A stretch of 64,000 nt of DNA from positions 1,480,052 to 1,544,051 of the forward strand of contig NZ_KB900536.1 in NCBI RefSeq assembly GCF_000378965.1, in the 5' to 3' direction. Positions 9,230 to 18,236 of this stretch are shown piece by piece. The position numbers and the translations under genes are program-made. This stretch comes from Thioalkalivibrio thiocyanodenitrificans ARhD 1 (GTDB lineage Bacteria > Pseudomonadota > Gammaproteobacteria > Ectothiorhodospirales > Ectothiorhodospiraceae). The notes under the pieces are model-generated. The model was not told the origin of the DNA. It worked only from the letters and a program-made list of their open reading frames with translations, and ran no database searches. Every line of letters begins with the position of its first letter. Within the stretch, counting starts at the first letter, position 1.

Positions 9230-10828
9230 GTGCCCGCCCTGCCCACCTCACGGCCCGAACTCAACTGGCGATCGCTCCGCGTCTTTTCCTTCTACCGCCT
9301 GTTCATCGCCGGGTTGCTGCTGGCGGTGGAATGGCTGGGTACCGGCCCGATCGTCCTGGGCCAGGCATTGCCGGAGGTGTTTCTGGCGGCGGCGGGGATC
9401 TACGTGATCGCCGCCCTGCTGCTGGGCTTCTGCGGGCGCCTGCGCCGGCCCGCCTTCGAGACTCAGGTGGGCCTTCAGGCGGCGGTGGACATCCCGCTCA
9501 TCACGGCCCTCTCCTACGCCAGCGGCGGCATCGCCAGCGGGCTCGGCATGCTCATGATCCCGGCCATTGCCGGCCTGAGCCTGCAGATGCCCGGCCGCTG
9601 GGGCCTCCTGTTTGCGGCCCTGGCGGCCCTCTCCCTGCTGGGCGCGCAGATCCAGGGCATCGTTATCGGAGTCTTCGATGACGGGGCCTTTACCCAGACG
9701 GGTCTGCTGGGCGCCGGACTGTTCGCCACCGCCCTGCTGGCCATGGGGCTCTCCTGGCGGGCCCGGGAAAGCGAGGCCCTGGCCATACGCCACAGCATCG
9801 ATCTGGCCAACATGGCCGAACTCAACGCCCATATCATCGACCGCATGCAGGCGGGGGTCATCGTGGTCAACGACGAGGGCCACATCCACCTGATCAACGA
9901 GGCCGCCTGGAGCCTGGTGGGCAACCCGGACCCGGAGAACCCCAGCAGCCTCGCCAATCTCTCCCCCCGGCTGTTCGCGGCCCTGCAGGAATGGCTCAGG
10001 GAACCGGGCAACGGGACGCCGGTCACCCTGCCGGGCAACAGCCAGGGTCCGGAACTCCGGGTCCGGTTCACGCGCCTGGGCGTGGACCGGGCCGTGGGCA
10101 CGCTGCTGTTCGTGGAGGACACGGCAGAACTCCGGCGCCAGATGCAATCCGCCAAGATGGCCTCCGTGGGCCGGCTCACCGCCAGCATCACCCACGAGAT
10201 CCGCAACCCGCTCGGCGCCATCAGCCATGCCGCGCAGTTGCTGGCCGAGTCCGAGTCCCTGGCGCCGCCGGACCGGCGTCTGAGCGGGATCATCCAGACT
10301 CAGAGCCAGCGCATGAACGCCGTGATCCAGAGCGTGCTGAGCCTGTCCCGCAAGGAGGAGCCCCGCCGCGAGGAGATCCGGCTGCTGCCCTGGACCACGG
10401 CCTTCGCCCGGGAGTTTCAGGGCCACCGGAACCTGGAGATGGACCAGGTCGCCATACGCATCACCCCGGCGGACACCCGCGTGTACTTCGATCCCGATCA
10501 CCTGCACCAGATCCTGTGGAATCTGTGTGACAACGCCCTCACCTATGGCAAGGCGCCCGACGGACGCGCCCGGATCGAGTTGCGTGGCGGCGCCCATCCC
10601 GCGGGCGGCCATGCCAGCCTCGATGTGCTGGACAGCGGTCCCGGCGTGGATCCAGGCATTGCCGGGCAGTTGTTCGAGCCTTTTGTCACCTCCAGCAGCA
10701 GCGGCACCGGACTCGGCTTGTATATCTCCAGGGAGTTGTGCGAAAACAACGGGGGCAGCCTGGAGTATCTGCCCCTGCCGAGCGGCGGAAGCTGCTTCCG
10801 GATCCTGTTCCCGGTACCCGAAGCATGA
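9230..10828 (+). CDS. pilS: Sensor histidine kinase PilS
   Basis: 532 residues from GTG. It has an N-terminal block of about six membrane helices (first near 18-40) and a PAS-like region (NAHIIDRMQAGVIVVNDEGH). The HisKA domain has THEIRNPLGAI with the phosphoacceptor His322. The HATPase domain has LWNLCDNALTY (N box) and GTGLGLYISREL (G2 box). PilS senses pilin in the inner membrane and controls phosphorylation of PilR. The stop overlaps the pilR start (ATGA), so the two are co-translated. Confidence 0.94.
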   Translation: MPALPTSRPELNWRSLRVFSFYRLFIAGLLLAVEWLGTGPIVLGQALPEVFLAAAGIYVIAALLLGFCGRLRRPAFETQVGLQAAVDIPLITALSYASGGIASGLGMLMIPAIAGLSLQMPGRWGLLFAALAALSLLGAQIQGIVIGVFDDGAFTQTGLLGAGLFATALLAMGLSWRARESEALAIRHSIDLANMAELNAHIIDRMQAGVIVVNDEGHIHLINEAAWSLVGNPDPENPSSLANLSPRLFAALQEWLREPGNGTPVTLPGNSQGPELRVRFTRLGVDRAVGTLLFVEDTAELRRQMQSAKMASVGRLTASITHEIRNPLGAISHAAQLLAESESLAPPDRRLSGIIQTQSQRMNAVIQSVLSLSRKEEPRREEIRLLPWTTAFAREFQGHRNLEMDQVAIRITPADTRVYFDPDHLHQILWNLCDNALTYGKAPDGRARIELRGGAHPAGGHASLDVLDSGPGVDPGIAGQLFEPFVTSSSSGTGLGLYISRELCENNGGSLEYLPLPSGGSCFRILFPVPEA

Positions 10829-12165
10829 GCATTCAGCACGTACTGATCGTCGACGACGAACCGGATATCCGCGAACTGCTGGAGATCACGCTCGGGCGCA
10901 TGGACCTGTCCACGTGCGCGGCCGGGACCGTGGCGGAAGCCCGTACGCTCCTGGAGGGCCGCCACTTCGACCTGTGCCTCACCGACATGCGCCTGCCTGA
11001 CGGCAGCGGCATCGAACTGGTCGAGTACATCCAGCAACGCCGCCCCCAACTCCCCGTGGCGATGATCACCGCCTACGGCAGCATGGACACCGCCATCGCC
11101 GCCCTCAAGGCCGGGGCCTTCGATTTCGTCTCGAAACCGGTGGACCTGAAGATGCTGCGGGACCTGATCAACAGCGCCCTGTCGCTCGCGCGGTCACGGC
11201 CCCCGACGGACGGAGACGCCCCGGACAGCAGACTGCTGGGCGAGGCGCCCCCCATGCGCCAGCTCAAGGAGACCGTCCGCAAGCTGGCCCGCAGCCAGGC
11301 CCCCGTGTGCATCCTGGGGGAATCCGGCAGCGGCAAGGAGCGGGTCGCCCGGGAGATTCACCGCCTCGGCCCCCGGGCGGAGCGTCCGTTCGTGCCGGTC
11401 AACTGCGGCGCCGTGCCCACCGAACTCATGGAGAGCGAGTTCTTTGGTCACCTCAAGGGTGCCTTCACCGGCGCCGCCGGTGACAAGGAAGGGCTCTTTC
11501 AGGCTGCCCAGGGGGGCACCCTGTTTCTGGACGAGGTGGGGGAACTGCCCCTGCATATGCAGGTCAAGCTGCTGAGGTCCATCCAGGAACGGGCCGTGCG
11601 GCCTGTGGGCGGCAACCGCGAGACCCCCGTGGACGTGCGCATCCTCTCCGCCACCCACCGGGACCTGGCCGCCCTGGTGGCCGAGGGGCAGTTCCGGCAG
11701 GACCTGTACTACCGGCTCAACGTGATCGAACTTCGGGTCCCTTCCCTGCGCGAGCGCCTGGAGGACCTGCCCCTGCTGGCCGGGCATATTCTGTCCCGTA
11801 TCGCCCGGGACTGGGAATCCACCGGCTTCCGGCTCGCGTCCGACGCCCTGGAACTGCTTCGCGCCCACACGTACCCCGGCAACATCCGCGAACTGGAGAA
11901 CATCCTCGAGCGCGCCGCCACCCTGTGCGAGGGAAACACCATCCGCGCCGCCGATCTGCAGATGCCCGAGTCGCATGATGACCTGCAACCACTCCGCACC
12001 GATGCGCCCGGGCAGGGCCTCGAGGACCTGCTGGAGGACCGCGAGCGCCGCGCCATCCTCAAGGCTCTCGCGCAGACCGGCGGTAATCGCACCGCCGCCG
12101 CCCGCCTGCTGGGCATCAGCTTCCGGCAGATGCGCTACCGGTTGAAGAAGCTCGGCATCGAGTAA
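10825..12165 (+). CDS. pilR: Sigma-54 response regulator PilR
   Basis: 446 residues. The receiver domain begins MSIQHVLIVDDEPDIRELLE, with phosphoacceptor Asp54 (LTDMRLPDG). The AAA+ domain has Walker A GESGSGKE, the sigma-54 contact loop GAFTGA, and LFLDEVGELP. The C-terminal Fis-type helix-turn-helix ends GISFRQMRYRLKKLGIE. PilR activates pilA transcription with sigma-54; a matching promoter and a likely binding site precede pilA about 300 bp downstream. The open frame reaches back to 10738 inside pilS, but the start at 10825 is set by the receiver N-terminus. Confidence 0.95.
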   Translation: MSIQHVLIVDDEPDIRELLEITLGRMDLSTCAAGTVAEARTLLEGRHFDLCLTDMRLPDGSGIELVEYIQQRRPQLPVAMITAYGSMDTAIAALKAGAFDFVSKPVDLKMLRDLINSALSLARSRPPTDGDAPDSRLLGEAPPMRQLKETVRKLARSQAPVCILGESGSGKERVAREIHRLGPRAERPFVPVNCGAVPTELMESEFFGHLKGAFTGAAGDKEGLFQAAQGGTLFLDEVGELPLHMQVKLLRSIQERAVRPVGGNRETPVDVRILSATHRDLAALVAEGQFRQDLYYRLNVIELRVPSLRERLEDLPLLAGHILSRIARDWESTGFRLASDALELLRAHTYPGNIRELENILERAATLCEGNTIRAADLQMPESHDDLQPLRTDAPGQGLEDLLEDRERRAILKALAQTGGNRTAAARLLGISFRQMRYRLKKLGIE

Positions 12166-12167
12166 GG

Positions 12168-12220
12168 GGGAGAGGCGGGAGGCGAAAGGCGAGAGGCGCA
12201 AGACGCAAGACGCAAGACAA
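12168..12220. repeat. Heptad-phased array after pilR
   Basis: Consecutive 7-bp blocks change gradually: GAGAGGC, GGGAGGC, GAAAGGC, GAGAGGC, GCAAGAC, GCAAGAC, GCAAGAC. The 7-bp period is kept while the sequence drifts between two unit types. It ends just before a CACAGAG inverted repeat. Confidence 0.8.
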
Positions 12221-12229
12221 GATTGATGA

Positions 12230-12371
12230 GCCACAGAGGACACAGAGGTCACAGAGGGTCAAAGAGAAATCAGGCAAACGCTGTTTGTCTATCCGCATCC
12301 CCGCCGTAGCCACCGGACGGCGCATACGGCCTTCTCGCTCTTAACTCTGTGCCCTCTGTGTCCTCTGTGGC
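12230..12371. repeat. 27-bp inverted repeat of CACAGAG-type 9-mers, second copy
   Basis: The arm 12230-12256 (starts GCCACAGAGGACACAGAGG) and the arm 12345-12371 are reverse complements with one mismatch. They enclose 88 bp without a gene. Same design as 3423-3546. With the heptad array it accounts for most of the 12166-12460 gap. Confidence 0.9.
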
Positions 12372-12465
12372 CAACACGCCTTTCCGACCCGAAGCTTCGC
12401 CGCGCATGGCACAACGCAGGCGCCCTGCGACCCACGGTTCCGAATCCCCCCGAAATCTGCCGCCC

Positions 12466-12486
12466 CTTGTCACCCGGAGTGACAAG
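12466..12486. promoter_or_regulatory. Probable PilR binding site (inverted repeat)
   Basis: CTTGTCAC and GTGACAAG form perfect 8-bp arms around 5 bases. The centre is about 95 bp upstream of the sigma-54 GG box, a normal enhancer position. Known PilR sites contain TGTC-type elements. A further GTCAC follows at 12491. Assignment to PilR is inference from position. Confidence 0.6.
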
Positions 12487-12568
12487 ATTGGTCACCCCGT
12501 TCCGCGCATTCAATGGTAGGTGTACCGTTCGTCCCCCCATACCATCCGGCTATCCCGAATCAGGGACC

Positions 12569-12584
12569 TGGCACGTTGTCTGCA
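12569..12584 (+). promoter_or_regulatory. Sigma-54 promoter of pilA
   Basis: TGGCACG at 12569-12575, then four bases, then CTGC at 12580-12583: the -24/-12 layout TGGCACG-N4-TTGC with one mismatch and correct spacing. Expected transcript start near 12595, about 55 bases before the pilA ATG. Confidence 0.85.
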
Positions 12585-12650
12585 TTACTGACGTCCGAGA
12601 GTACTCACGATTCCACCGCGGACAACCGCTGCATCCTAAGGAGCTTCACC

Positions 12651-13097
12651 ATGCAGAACATGAAGAGAACGGCACAGCAGGGCTTCACCCTCATCGAACT
12701 GATGATCGTGGTGGCCATCATCGGCATCCTGGCGGCCATCGCGCTGCCGGCCTACCAAAACTACACGGCCCGGGCCCAGGCGTCGGAAGCGCTCAGCTCC
12801 ACCGCGGGCCTCCGCGCCGACATCGCCGTCTACGTATCCGAGAACAATGGCGCTCTCAACGTTGAGACCGATCCGGCCATTGTGGCCGTAGCGGGTGGCC
12901 TGAATGGCAAGTACATCTCAAATGGCAACGTCGATGTTCTTGCAGGCGGCGTGATCTCTGTGCCCTTTGACGCGGGCGTGCTGGACACCCAGACCATGAC
13001 CCTCACGCCGACCATTGAGGCCGGCACCAGCCAGATCAGCACATGGACCTGTGCGGGCCTCGCAAACCAGGCCCATATCCCCTCCGGCTGCCAGTAA
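12651..13097 (+). CDS. pilA: Type IV major pilin PilA
   Basis: 148 residues. A short basic leader (11 residues, ends QQG) is followed by the class IVa pilin N-terminus [20 protein letters not shown]. PilD should cut between Gly11 and Phe12 and N-methylate the Phe; Glu5 of the mature form is present. The C-terminal Cys pair (TWTCAG and SGCQ) would form the D-region disulfide. It is the polymerising subunit of the pilus made by the downstream pilBCD products. AAGGAG lies 8 bases upstream. Regulation by PilR/sigma-54 is supported by the promoter at 12569. Confidence 0.95.
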   Translation: MQNMKRTAQQGFTLIELMIVVAIIGILAAIALPAYQNYTARAQASEALSSTAGLRADIAVYVSENNGALNVETDPAIVAVAGGLNGKYISNGNVDVLAGGVISVPFDAGVLDTQTMTLTPTIEAGTSQISTWTCAGLANQAHIPSGCQ

Positions 13098-13190
13098 CTG
13101 GCTGTAGCAATAGAGGCAACCTCAGGGATACTCCGGGTTCCGTCGCCGCCTCACAAACAGAGTGAGCGGGACACGACGGATCCCGCCTTA

Positions 13191-13220
13191 CAGGGCCGCA
13201 ACCGCGGCCCTGTTCTTTAT
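13191..13220 (+). terminator. Rho-independent terminator after pilA
   Basis: CAGGGCCGC (13191-13199) and GCGGCCCTG (13204-13212) pair perfectly around AACC, followed by TTCTTTATT. It separates pilA from pilB. The remaining spacer 13221-13410 shows nothing recognisable. Confidence 0.92.
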
Positions 13221-13419
13221 TAGGCCATGGAGAGACGCCAGGATGCTTGCCCCAGGGCAAGCCCCCTCGCCGCTCAACTTACTCCTGACGGCAACCGGAC
13301 ACCCGATCGGCAGGAGTGCTCGTCACCCTGCACCAACCCATGACTCCGGGCAACAGGAGGTCCGTGCTATTCTCCCAAGCACATGTCGAGACAGGCCGCA
13401 CAAAGCCGGACCATTTGCA

Positions 13420-13447
13420 TTGACTTCACAGATGCTTCCGCTAACAT
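13420..13447 (+). promoter_or_regulatory. Possible sigma-70 promoter for pilBCD
   Basis: TTGACT at 13420-13425 and TAACAT at 13442-13447 with a 16-bp spacer, 44 bases before the pilB start, downstream of the pilA terminator. Confidence 0.5.
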
Positions 13448-13490
13448 GCTGTCCAGATAGGTATTTTATAAACCTACGCACAGGGAATCC

Positions 13491-15206
13491 ATGTCGACAC
13501 CCGCAGCTTCCATTCCGCTGAGCGGCCTTGCGCGCCGCCTGGTGCAGGACGGCCTGCTCAGCGAGGCCGACGCCGGCAACGCGTTGGCGCAGGCCCAGAA
13601 GAAGCGCGTCCCCCTGGTCGCCCACCTGGTGGATCAGAAGCTCGTGGAACCCCGGCGCGTCGCCCAGGCGGCCGCCGAGGAGTTCGGCAGCCCCGTGTTC
13701 GACCTGGACGTATTCGACCGGGAACTCCTGCCCAAGAAGCTGGTGGACGAGAAGCTGGTGCGCAAGCACCACGCGCTGCCGCTGTTCAAGCGGGGCAACC
13801 GCCTGTTCGTCGCCCTGTCCGACCCCATGAACCTCAATGCCCTGGACGAGATCAAGTTCAACACGGGCATTGCCACCGAGCCGGTGCTGGTGGAGCAGGA
13901 CAAGCTCGCCAAGCTCATCGAGGACAGCCTCAACGATTCCACCTCCGTGATGGACGGGCTGTCGGACAGTGACCTGGACAACCTGGAGGTGGTGGCGGGG
14001 GATGAGGACAAGGGGCCTGACCTCAGCGAAAGCGACGTGGACGACACCCCGGTGGTGCGTTTCGTCAACAAGGTGCTGCTGGATGCGATCAACCGCAAGG
14101 CCTCGGACATTCACTTCGAGCCGTACGAAAAGGAGTTCCGAGTACGCCTGCGCATGGATGGGGTGCTCCACGAGGTGGCCCACCCCCCGGTGAGCCTGTC
14201 GCCCCGGATCATCGCCCGCATCAAGGTGATGTCGCGCATGGACATCTCGGAGCGCCGCATCCCCCAGGACGGGCGCATCAAGATGCAGATCTCCAGGAAC
14301 CGGGCCATCGATTTCCGTGTCAGCACCTGCCCGACGCTCTATGGCGAGAAGGTGGTGCTGCGAATCCTCGACCCGACCAGCGCTTCCCTCGGAATCGACG
14401 TGCTGGGCTATGAGGAGGATCAGAAGCAGCTTTATCTGAACGCCCTGGCAAAGCCCTACGGCATGATCCTGGTCACGGGGCCCACGGGTTCCGGAAAGAC
14501 GGTCTCACTCTATACGGGCATAGGCATACTGAACACGGCGGACCGCAATATATCGACTGCGGAGGATCCGGCGGAGATCAATATGCCGGGGATCAACCAG
14601 GTCAACGTCAATCCCAAGGTGGGGCTGACATTTGCATCCGCCCTGCGCGCCTTTCTTCGTCAGGACCCGGACGTGATCATGGTCGGCGAGATCCGGGATC
14701 TGGAAACCGCCGAGATCGCCATCAAGGCGGCCCAGACCGGACACCTGGTGCTTTCCACCCTGCATACCAATGACGCGCCCCAGACCCTGACCCGGTTGGC
14801 AAACATGGGTGTACCCCCCTACAACATCGCTTCTTCCATCCTGCTGATCATCGCCCAGCGTCTGGCCAGGAGGCTGTGCACCCAATGCAGGGCGGTGGAT
14901 GACGTACCCAGGGATGTATTGATCCAGGAAGGATTCACGGAAGAGGAAGTCGACGGGGGGATGAAGATCTACAAGGCCGTGGGCTGCGACCAGTGCACCA
15001 ACGGCTACAAGGGACGCGTGGGGGTCTACCAGGTGCTGCCCATCACCGAAACCATGCAGCGCCTGATCCTGGAAGGGGGCAACTCGATGCAGATGGCCGA
15101 GCAGGCCGAAGCCGAGGGTGTCGCGGACCTTCGGCGCTCCGGGCTGCTCAAGGTCAAGGCGGGCATGACCAGCCTTGAAGAGATCAACCGGGTAACCAAG
15201 GACTGA
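13491..15206 (+). CDS. pilB: Type IV pilus assembly ATPase PilB
   Basis: 571 residues. An N-terminal MshEN/GspE-II-type domain (about 10-150) is followed by the secretion ATPase domain. Walker A is GPTGSGKT with Lys336; the Asp box and Walker B region read QDPDVIMVGEIRDLETAEIA; the His box reads LSTLHTNDAP. A zinc-type pair follows (CTQC and CDQC). The hexameric ATPase powers pilin polymerisation at the inner membrane with PilC. It begins a pilB-pilC-pilD-coaE-zapD run. Confidence 0.96.
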   Translation: MSTPAASIPLSGLARRLVQDGLLSEADAGNALAQAQKKRVPLVAHLVDQKLVEPRRVAQAAAEEFGSPVFDLDVFDRELLPKKLVDEKLVRKHHALPLFKRGNRLFVALSDPMNLNALDEIKFNTGIATEPVLVEQDKLAKLIEDSLNDSTSVMDGLSDSDLDNLEVVAGDEDKGPDLSESDVDDTPVVRFVNKVLLDAINRKASDIHFEPYEKEFRVRLRMDGVLHEVAHPPVSLSPRIIARIKVMSRMDISERRIPQDGRIKMQISRNRAIDFRVSTCPTLYGEKVVLRILDPTSASLGIDVLGYEEDQKQLYLNALAKPYGMILVTGPTGSGKTVSLYTGIGILNTADRNISTAEDPAEINMPGINQVNVNPKVGLTFASALRAFLRQDPDVIMVGEIRDLETAEIAIKAAQTGHLVLSTLHTNDAPQTLTRLANMGVPPYNIASSILLIIAQRLARRLCTQCRAVDDVPRDVLIQEGFTEEEVDGGMKIYKAVGCDQCTNGYKGRVGVYQVLPITETMQRLILEGGNSMQMAEQAEAEGVADLRRSGLLKVKAGMTSLEEINRVTKD

Positions 15207-15210
15207 ACCA

Positions 15211-16422
15211 ATGGCCCAGGTGCAGAATACCAGCTTTGTATGGGAAGGCCTCGACAAGAAGGGGAGCAAGGTCAAGGGGGAGACCATGGCCGCCAGTGAA
15301 GTGCTGGCACGGGCCGAGCTCCGTCGTCAGGGCATCAACCCGCTCAAGATGCGCAAGAAGCCGAAACCCCTGTTCGGCGGCAAGAAGAAGATCATACCCA
15401 AGGATATCGCCGTTTTCCTGCGCCAGATGGCCACCATGATGGAGGCCGGCGTGCCTCTGGTGCAGGCATTCGACATCGTCGGCCGGGGCCACGAGAACCC
15501 CTCCATGCAGGAACTCATCATGGCCATGAAGGCCGACGTGGAGGGTGGAACGACATTCTCGGCGGCACTGGGCAAGTACCCTAAGTACTTCGACGACCTG
15601 GTGGTCAACCTGGTCAACGCGGGCGAGCAGGCCGGCGCGCTGGAGACACTGCTGGACAAGATCGCCGTCTACAAGGAGAAGACGGAAAGTCTCAAGGGCA
15701 AGATCAAGAAGGCCCTGTTCTATCCCGCGGCCGTGCTGGTCGTGGCGTTTATTGTCACGTCCATCCTGCTCATCTTCGTGGTGCCCCAGTTCCAGGATCT
15801 GTTCGACGGTTTCGGCGCGGACCTGCCCGTCTTCACCCTCTTCGTCATCGGCATCTCGCGCTTCTTCCAGGCCTACTGGTGGGTGATCTTCGGCGGGATC
15901 ATCGCCGCCGTTTTCGGGTTTCGCCAAATGCACCGGCGCTCACCGGCGTTTCGCCGCCGTCTGGATCTGCTGTCCCTCAAGATCCCGGTGATCGGCGAGG
16001 TGCTGCGCAAGGCGTCCATCGCGCGCTTCGCCCGCACCCTGTCCACGATGTTCGCCGCCGGCGTGCCCCTGGTGGAAGCCATGGACTCCGTGGCCGGAGC
16101 AACGGGCAATGCGCTCTACCAGGAAGGCACGTTGAGGATTCGTGACGAAACCGCCTCCGGCACGCAACTGCAGCAGGCCATGCGCAACACCGGATTGTTC
16201 CCCAACATGGTGGTGCAGATGGTTACCATCGGCGAGGAATCGGGCGCCCTGGACGACATGCTGGATAAAGTGGCCGACTTCTACGAGGAGGAAGTGGACA
16301 ACATGGTGGACAGCCTGTCCAGCCTCCTCGAGCCCATGATCATGGCCTTTCTCGGCATCGTGGTGGGCGGTCTGGTCGTGGCCATGTATCTGCCCATCTT
16401 CCAGCTCGGAGCGGTGGTTTGA
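15211..16422 (+). CDS. pilC: Type IV pilus inner-membrane platform protein PilC
   Basis: 403 residues. Two GspF/PilC repeats are visible: the first begins FLRQMATMMEAGVPLVQAFD, the second FARTLSTMFAAGVPLVEAMD. Membrane segments lie near FYPAAVLVVAFIVTSILLIF, around YWWVIFGGIIAAVFGF and at the C-terminus (IMAFLGIVVGGLVVAMYLPI). PilC couples PilB to the growing pilus base. It lies 4 bases after pilB. Its stop is followed at once by a heptamer array. Confidence 0.96.
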   Translation: MAQVQNTSFVWEGLDKKGSKVKGETMAASEVLARAELRRQGINPLKMRKKPKPLFGGKKKIIPKDIAVFLRQMATMMEAGVPLVQAFDIVGRGHENPSMQELIMAMKADVEGGTTFSAALGKYPKYFDDLVVNLVNAGEQAGALETLLDKIAVYKEKTESLKGKIKKALFYPAAVLVVAFIVTSILLIFVVPQFQDLFDGFGADLPVFTLFVIGISRFFQAYWWVIFGGIIAAVFGFRQMHRRSPAFRRRLDLLSLKIPVIGEVLRKASIARFARTLSTMFAAGVPLVEAMDSVAGATGNALYQEGTLRIRDETASGTQLQQAMRNTGLFPNMVVQMVTIGEESGALDDMLDKVADFYEEEVDNMVDSLSSLLEPMIMAFLGIVVGGLVVAMYLPIFQLGAVV

Positions 16423-16429
16423 AAGGCGA

Positions 16430-16464
16430 TTCAAGATTCAAAGTTCAAAGTTCAAAATTCAAGG
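16430..16464. repeat. Heptamer array between pilC and pilD
   Basis: Five units: TTCAAGA, TTCAAAG, TTCAAAG, TTCAAAA, TTCAAGG. Single orientation, 8 bases after the pilC stop codon. Confidence 0.9.
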
Positions 16465-16513
16465 ACAGGGGGCCGGGTTGATCGTTCACCGGCCCCTCTG
16501 AGTCGGGGAACCC

Positions 16514-17380
16514 ATGATTGAACTGCTGCAAGCCAGCATGCCCGTGCTGCTGATCCTGACCGGGCTATTCAGTCTGCTGGTGGGCAGTTTTCTCAACGTG
16601 GTCATTCACCGGCTGCCGCTCATGATGGAAAGGCAATGGCGGCAGGAGGCCACCGAGATGCTGAGCGCCGAAGGCCATACGCTTCCGCCTGTCGAGGACA
16701 GCGGCCCCTACAACCTGTGGGCCCCGCGTTCCGCCTGCCCGGATTGCGGCCACCGCATCACCGCGCTGGAGAACATTCCCCTGCTGAGTTACCTGTTGCT
16801 GCGCGGCCAGTGCAGCGACTGCGGCGCGCGTATACCGCTGCGCTATCCGATGGTGGAGGCGGCCACGGCGCTGCTCTCCATCCTCGTCGTATGGCATTTC
16901 GGATTCACCTGGCAGGCGGGCGCGGCACTCCTTCTCACCTGGGCCCTGCTGGCGCTTTCCGTCATCGACCTGCGCACCACCCTGCTGCCCGATGCCATCA
17001 CGCTTCCCGTGCTGTGGCTCGGACTGATCCTGAACCTGGGCGGCATGTTCACGGATACCACCAGCAGTCTCATCGGTGCCGTCGCCGGATATCTCAGTCT
17101 CTGGCTTTTGTATCACGGCTTCCGGTTGCTCACGGGCAAGGAAGGCATGGGATTCGGCGACTTCAAGCTCTTTGCGCTGATCGGTGCCTGGCTGGGGTGG
17201 CAGATTCTGCCGCTGGTGATTCTGCTCTCGTCACTGGTGGGGGCGGTGGTGGGCATCACCCTGATCGTTGTATACGGGCGCGACCGCGCGCAACCGATCC
17301 CCTTCGGACCCTACCTGGCTGCGGCCGGCTTCATCGCCCTGCTCTGGGGCGACGCGATCATGTATCTATACCTGGGGTGA
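16514..17380 (+). CDS. pilD: Prepilin peptidase / N-methyltransferase PilD
   Basis: 288 residues with about eight membrane segments. The N-terminal domain has the LVGSFLNVVIHRLP motif and two zinc-binding pairs (CPDCGHRI and CSDCGARI). The aspartyl protease residues are in SVIDLRTTLLPD and the GxGD motif GKEGMGFGDFKL. It cleaves the leader of PilA and minor pilins and methylates the new N-terminus, and also serves type II secretion pseudopilins if present. Confidence 0.96.
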   Translation: MIELLQASMPVLLILTGLFSLLVGSFLNVVIHRLPLMMERQWRQEATEMLSAEGHTLPPVEDSGPYNLWAPRSACPDCGHRITALENIPLLSYLLLRGQCSDCGARIPLRYPMVEAATALLSILVVWHFGFTWQAGAALLLTWALLALSVIDLRTTLLPDAITLPVLWLGLILNLGGMFTDTTSSLIGAVAGYLSLWLLYHGFRLLTGKEGMGFGDFKLFALIGAWLGWQILPLVILLSSLVGAVVGITLIVVYGRDRAQPIPFGPYLAAAGFIALLWGDAIMYLYLG

Positions 17381-17395
17381 GGGGGGCTCGAGAAA

Positions 17396-17571
17396 TTCAA
17401 AGTTCAAAGTTCAAGGTTCAAAGTTTAAAAGGTGGGCTCGGCGGGTTCGAACCGGCACAGTGGAACCGGCCACCAAAGCACTTCCCTTGAACCTTGAACC
17501 TTGAACCTTGAACCTTGAACCTTGAACGTTGAACCTTGAACCTTGAACCTTGAACGTTGAACTTTGAACCT
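17396..17571. repeat. Inverted pair of heptamer arrays between pilD and coaE
   Basis: TTCAAAG-type units at 17396-17423 (four) face twelve TGAACCT/TGAACGT-type units at 17488-17571. They enclose about 64 bp and could fold into a long imperfect stem. The right array ends 10 bases before the coaE ATG, so it takes the place of a normal 5' leader. Confidence 0.92.
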
Positions 17572-17581
17572 CGACTTCCTC

Positions 17582-18220
17582 ATGTTGCGCATCGGACTGA
17601 CCGGCGGCATCGGCAGCGGCAAGAGCCTCGTCTGCGATCTGTTCGCGAGACGGGGGGTACCCGTGATCGACAGCGATGCGATCGCGCGGGAGATTGTCAC
17701 CCCGGGCAGCGAGATTGCGGAGGCCGTGATTCGCGAATTCGGGGAGACATACCGGGATGTCACGACGGGTGGTCTGGACAGAAAGGCCCTTCGTCGGCTA
17801 GTTTTCGGGAACATCCGGGCACGTCACAGACTGGAGGCTATACTGCACCCTAGAATCAGGCTGGAATTGAGCCGGCGCCAGATCGGCCTGGACGCACCCT
17901 ACTGCATCCTGAGCATCCCCTTACTGATCGAGTCAGGCTTCGGGGATCTGGTCGACCGTATCCTCGTGGTCGACTGTCCGGAATCCCTGCAGGTGCAACG
18001 GGTCATGTCCCGGGACGGGGTCACACAGGAGGAGGCTCAGGCCATCCTCGCCAGCCAGGCCTCCCGCGAGCAGCGTCTGGCTCAGGCGGACGATGTCATT
18101 GATAACACCGGCCCTCCGGGGGACCTGGAAGACAAGGTGGAAAGGCTGCACCGGCAGTACCTGGTATGGGGAAGAACGACCCACAGGAAGGACCCCGCTC
18201 CGGACCTGCCGGAATCATGA
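17582..18220 (+). CDS. coaE: Dephospho-CoA kinase
   Basis: 212 residues. The P-loop GGIGSGKS is at 8-15, then VIDSDAIARE (substrate Asp) and LIESGFGDLVDRILVVDCPE with the LID region after it. It phosphorylates the ribose 3'-OH of dephospho-CoA, the last step of CoA synthesis. Start chosen at ATG 17582 from the conserved MLRIGLTGGIGSGK; the frame reads further back into the heptamer array. No good SD is visible because repeats occupy the leader. Confidence 0.93.
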   Translation: MLRIGLTGGIGSGKSLVCDLFARRGVPVIDSDAIAREIVTPGSEIAEAVIREFGETYRDVTTGGLDRKALRRLVFGNIRARHRLEAILHPRIRLELSRRQIGLDAPYCILSIPLLIESGFGDLVDRILVVDCPESLQVQRVMSRDGVTQEEAQAILASQASREQRLAQADDVIDNTGPPGDLEDKVERLHRQYLVWGRTTHRKDPAPDLPES

Positions 18221-18236
18221 TGAGGAGGTTGTCGAC

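Noticed and set aside
17431-17487. tRNA gene suggested by GGGTTCGAACCGGC
   Set aside because: Only a T-arm-like palindrome is present; no acceptor, D or anticodon arms and too little space between the repeat arrays.
17396-17571. CRISPR array
   Set aside because: Units are only 7 bp with no spacers and no cas genes; simple tandem repeats.
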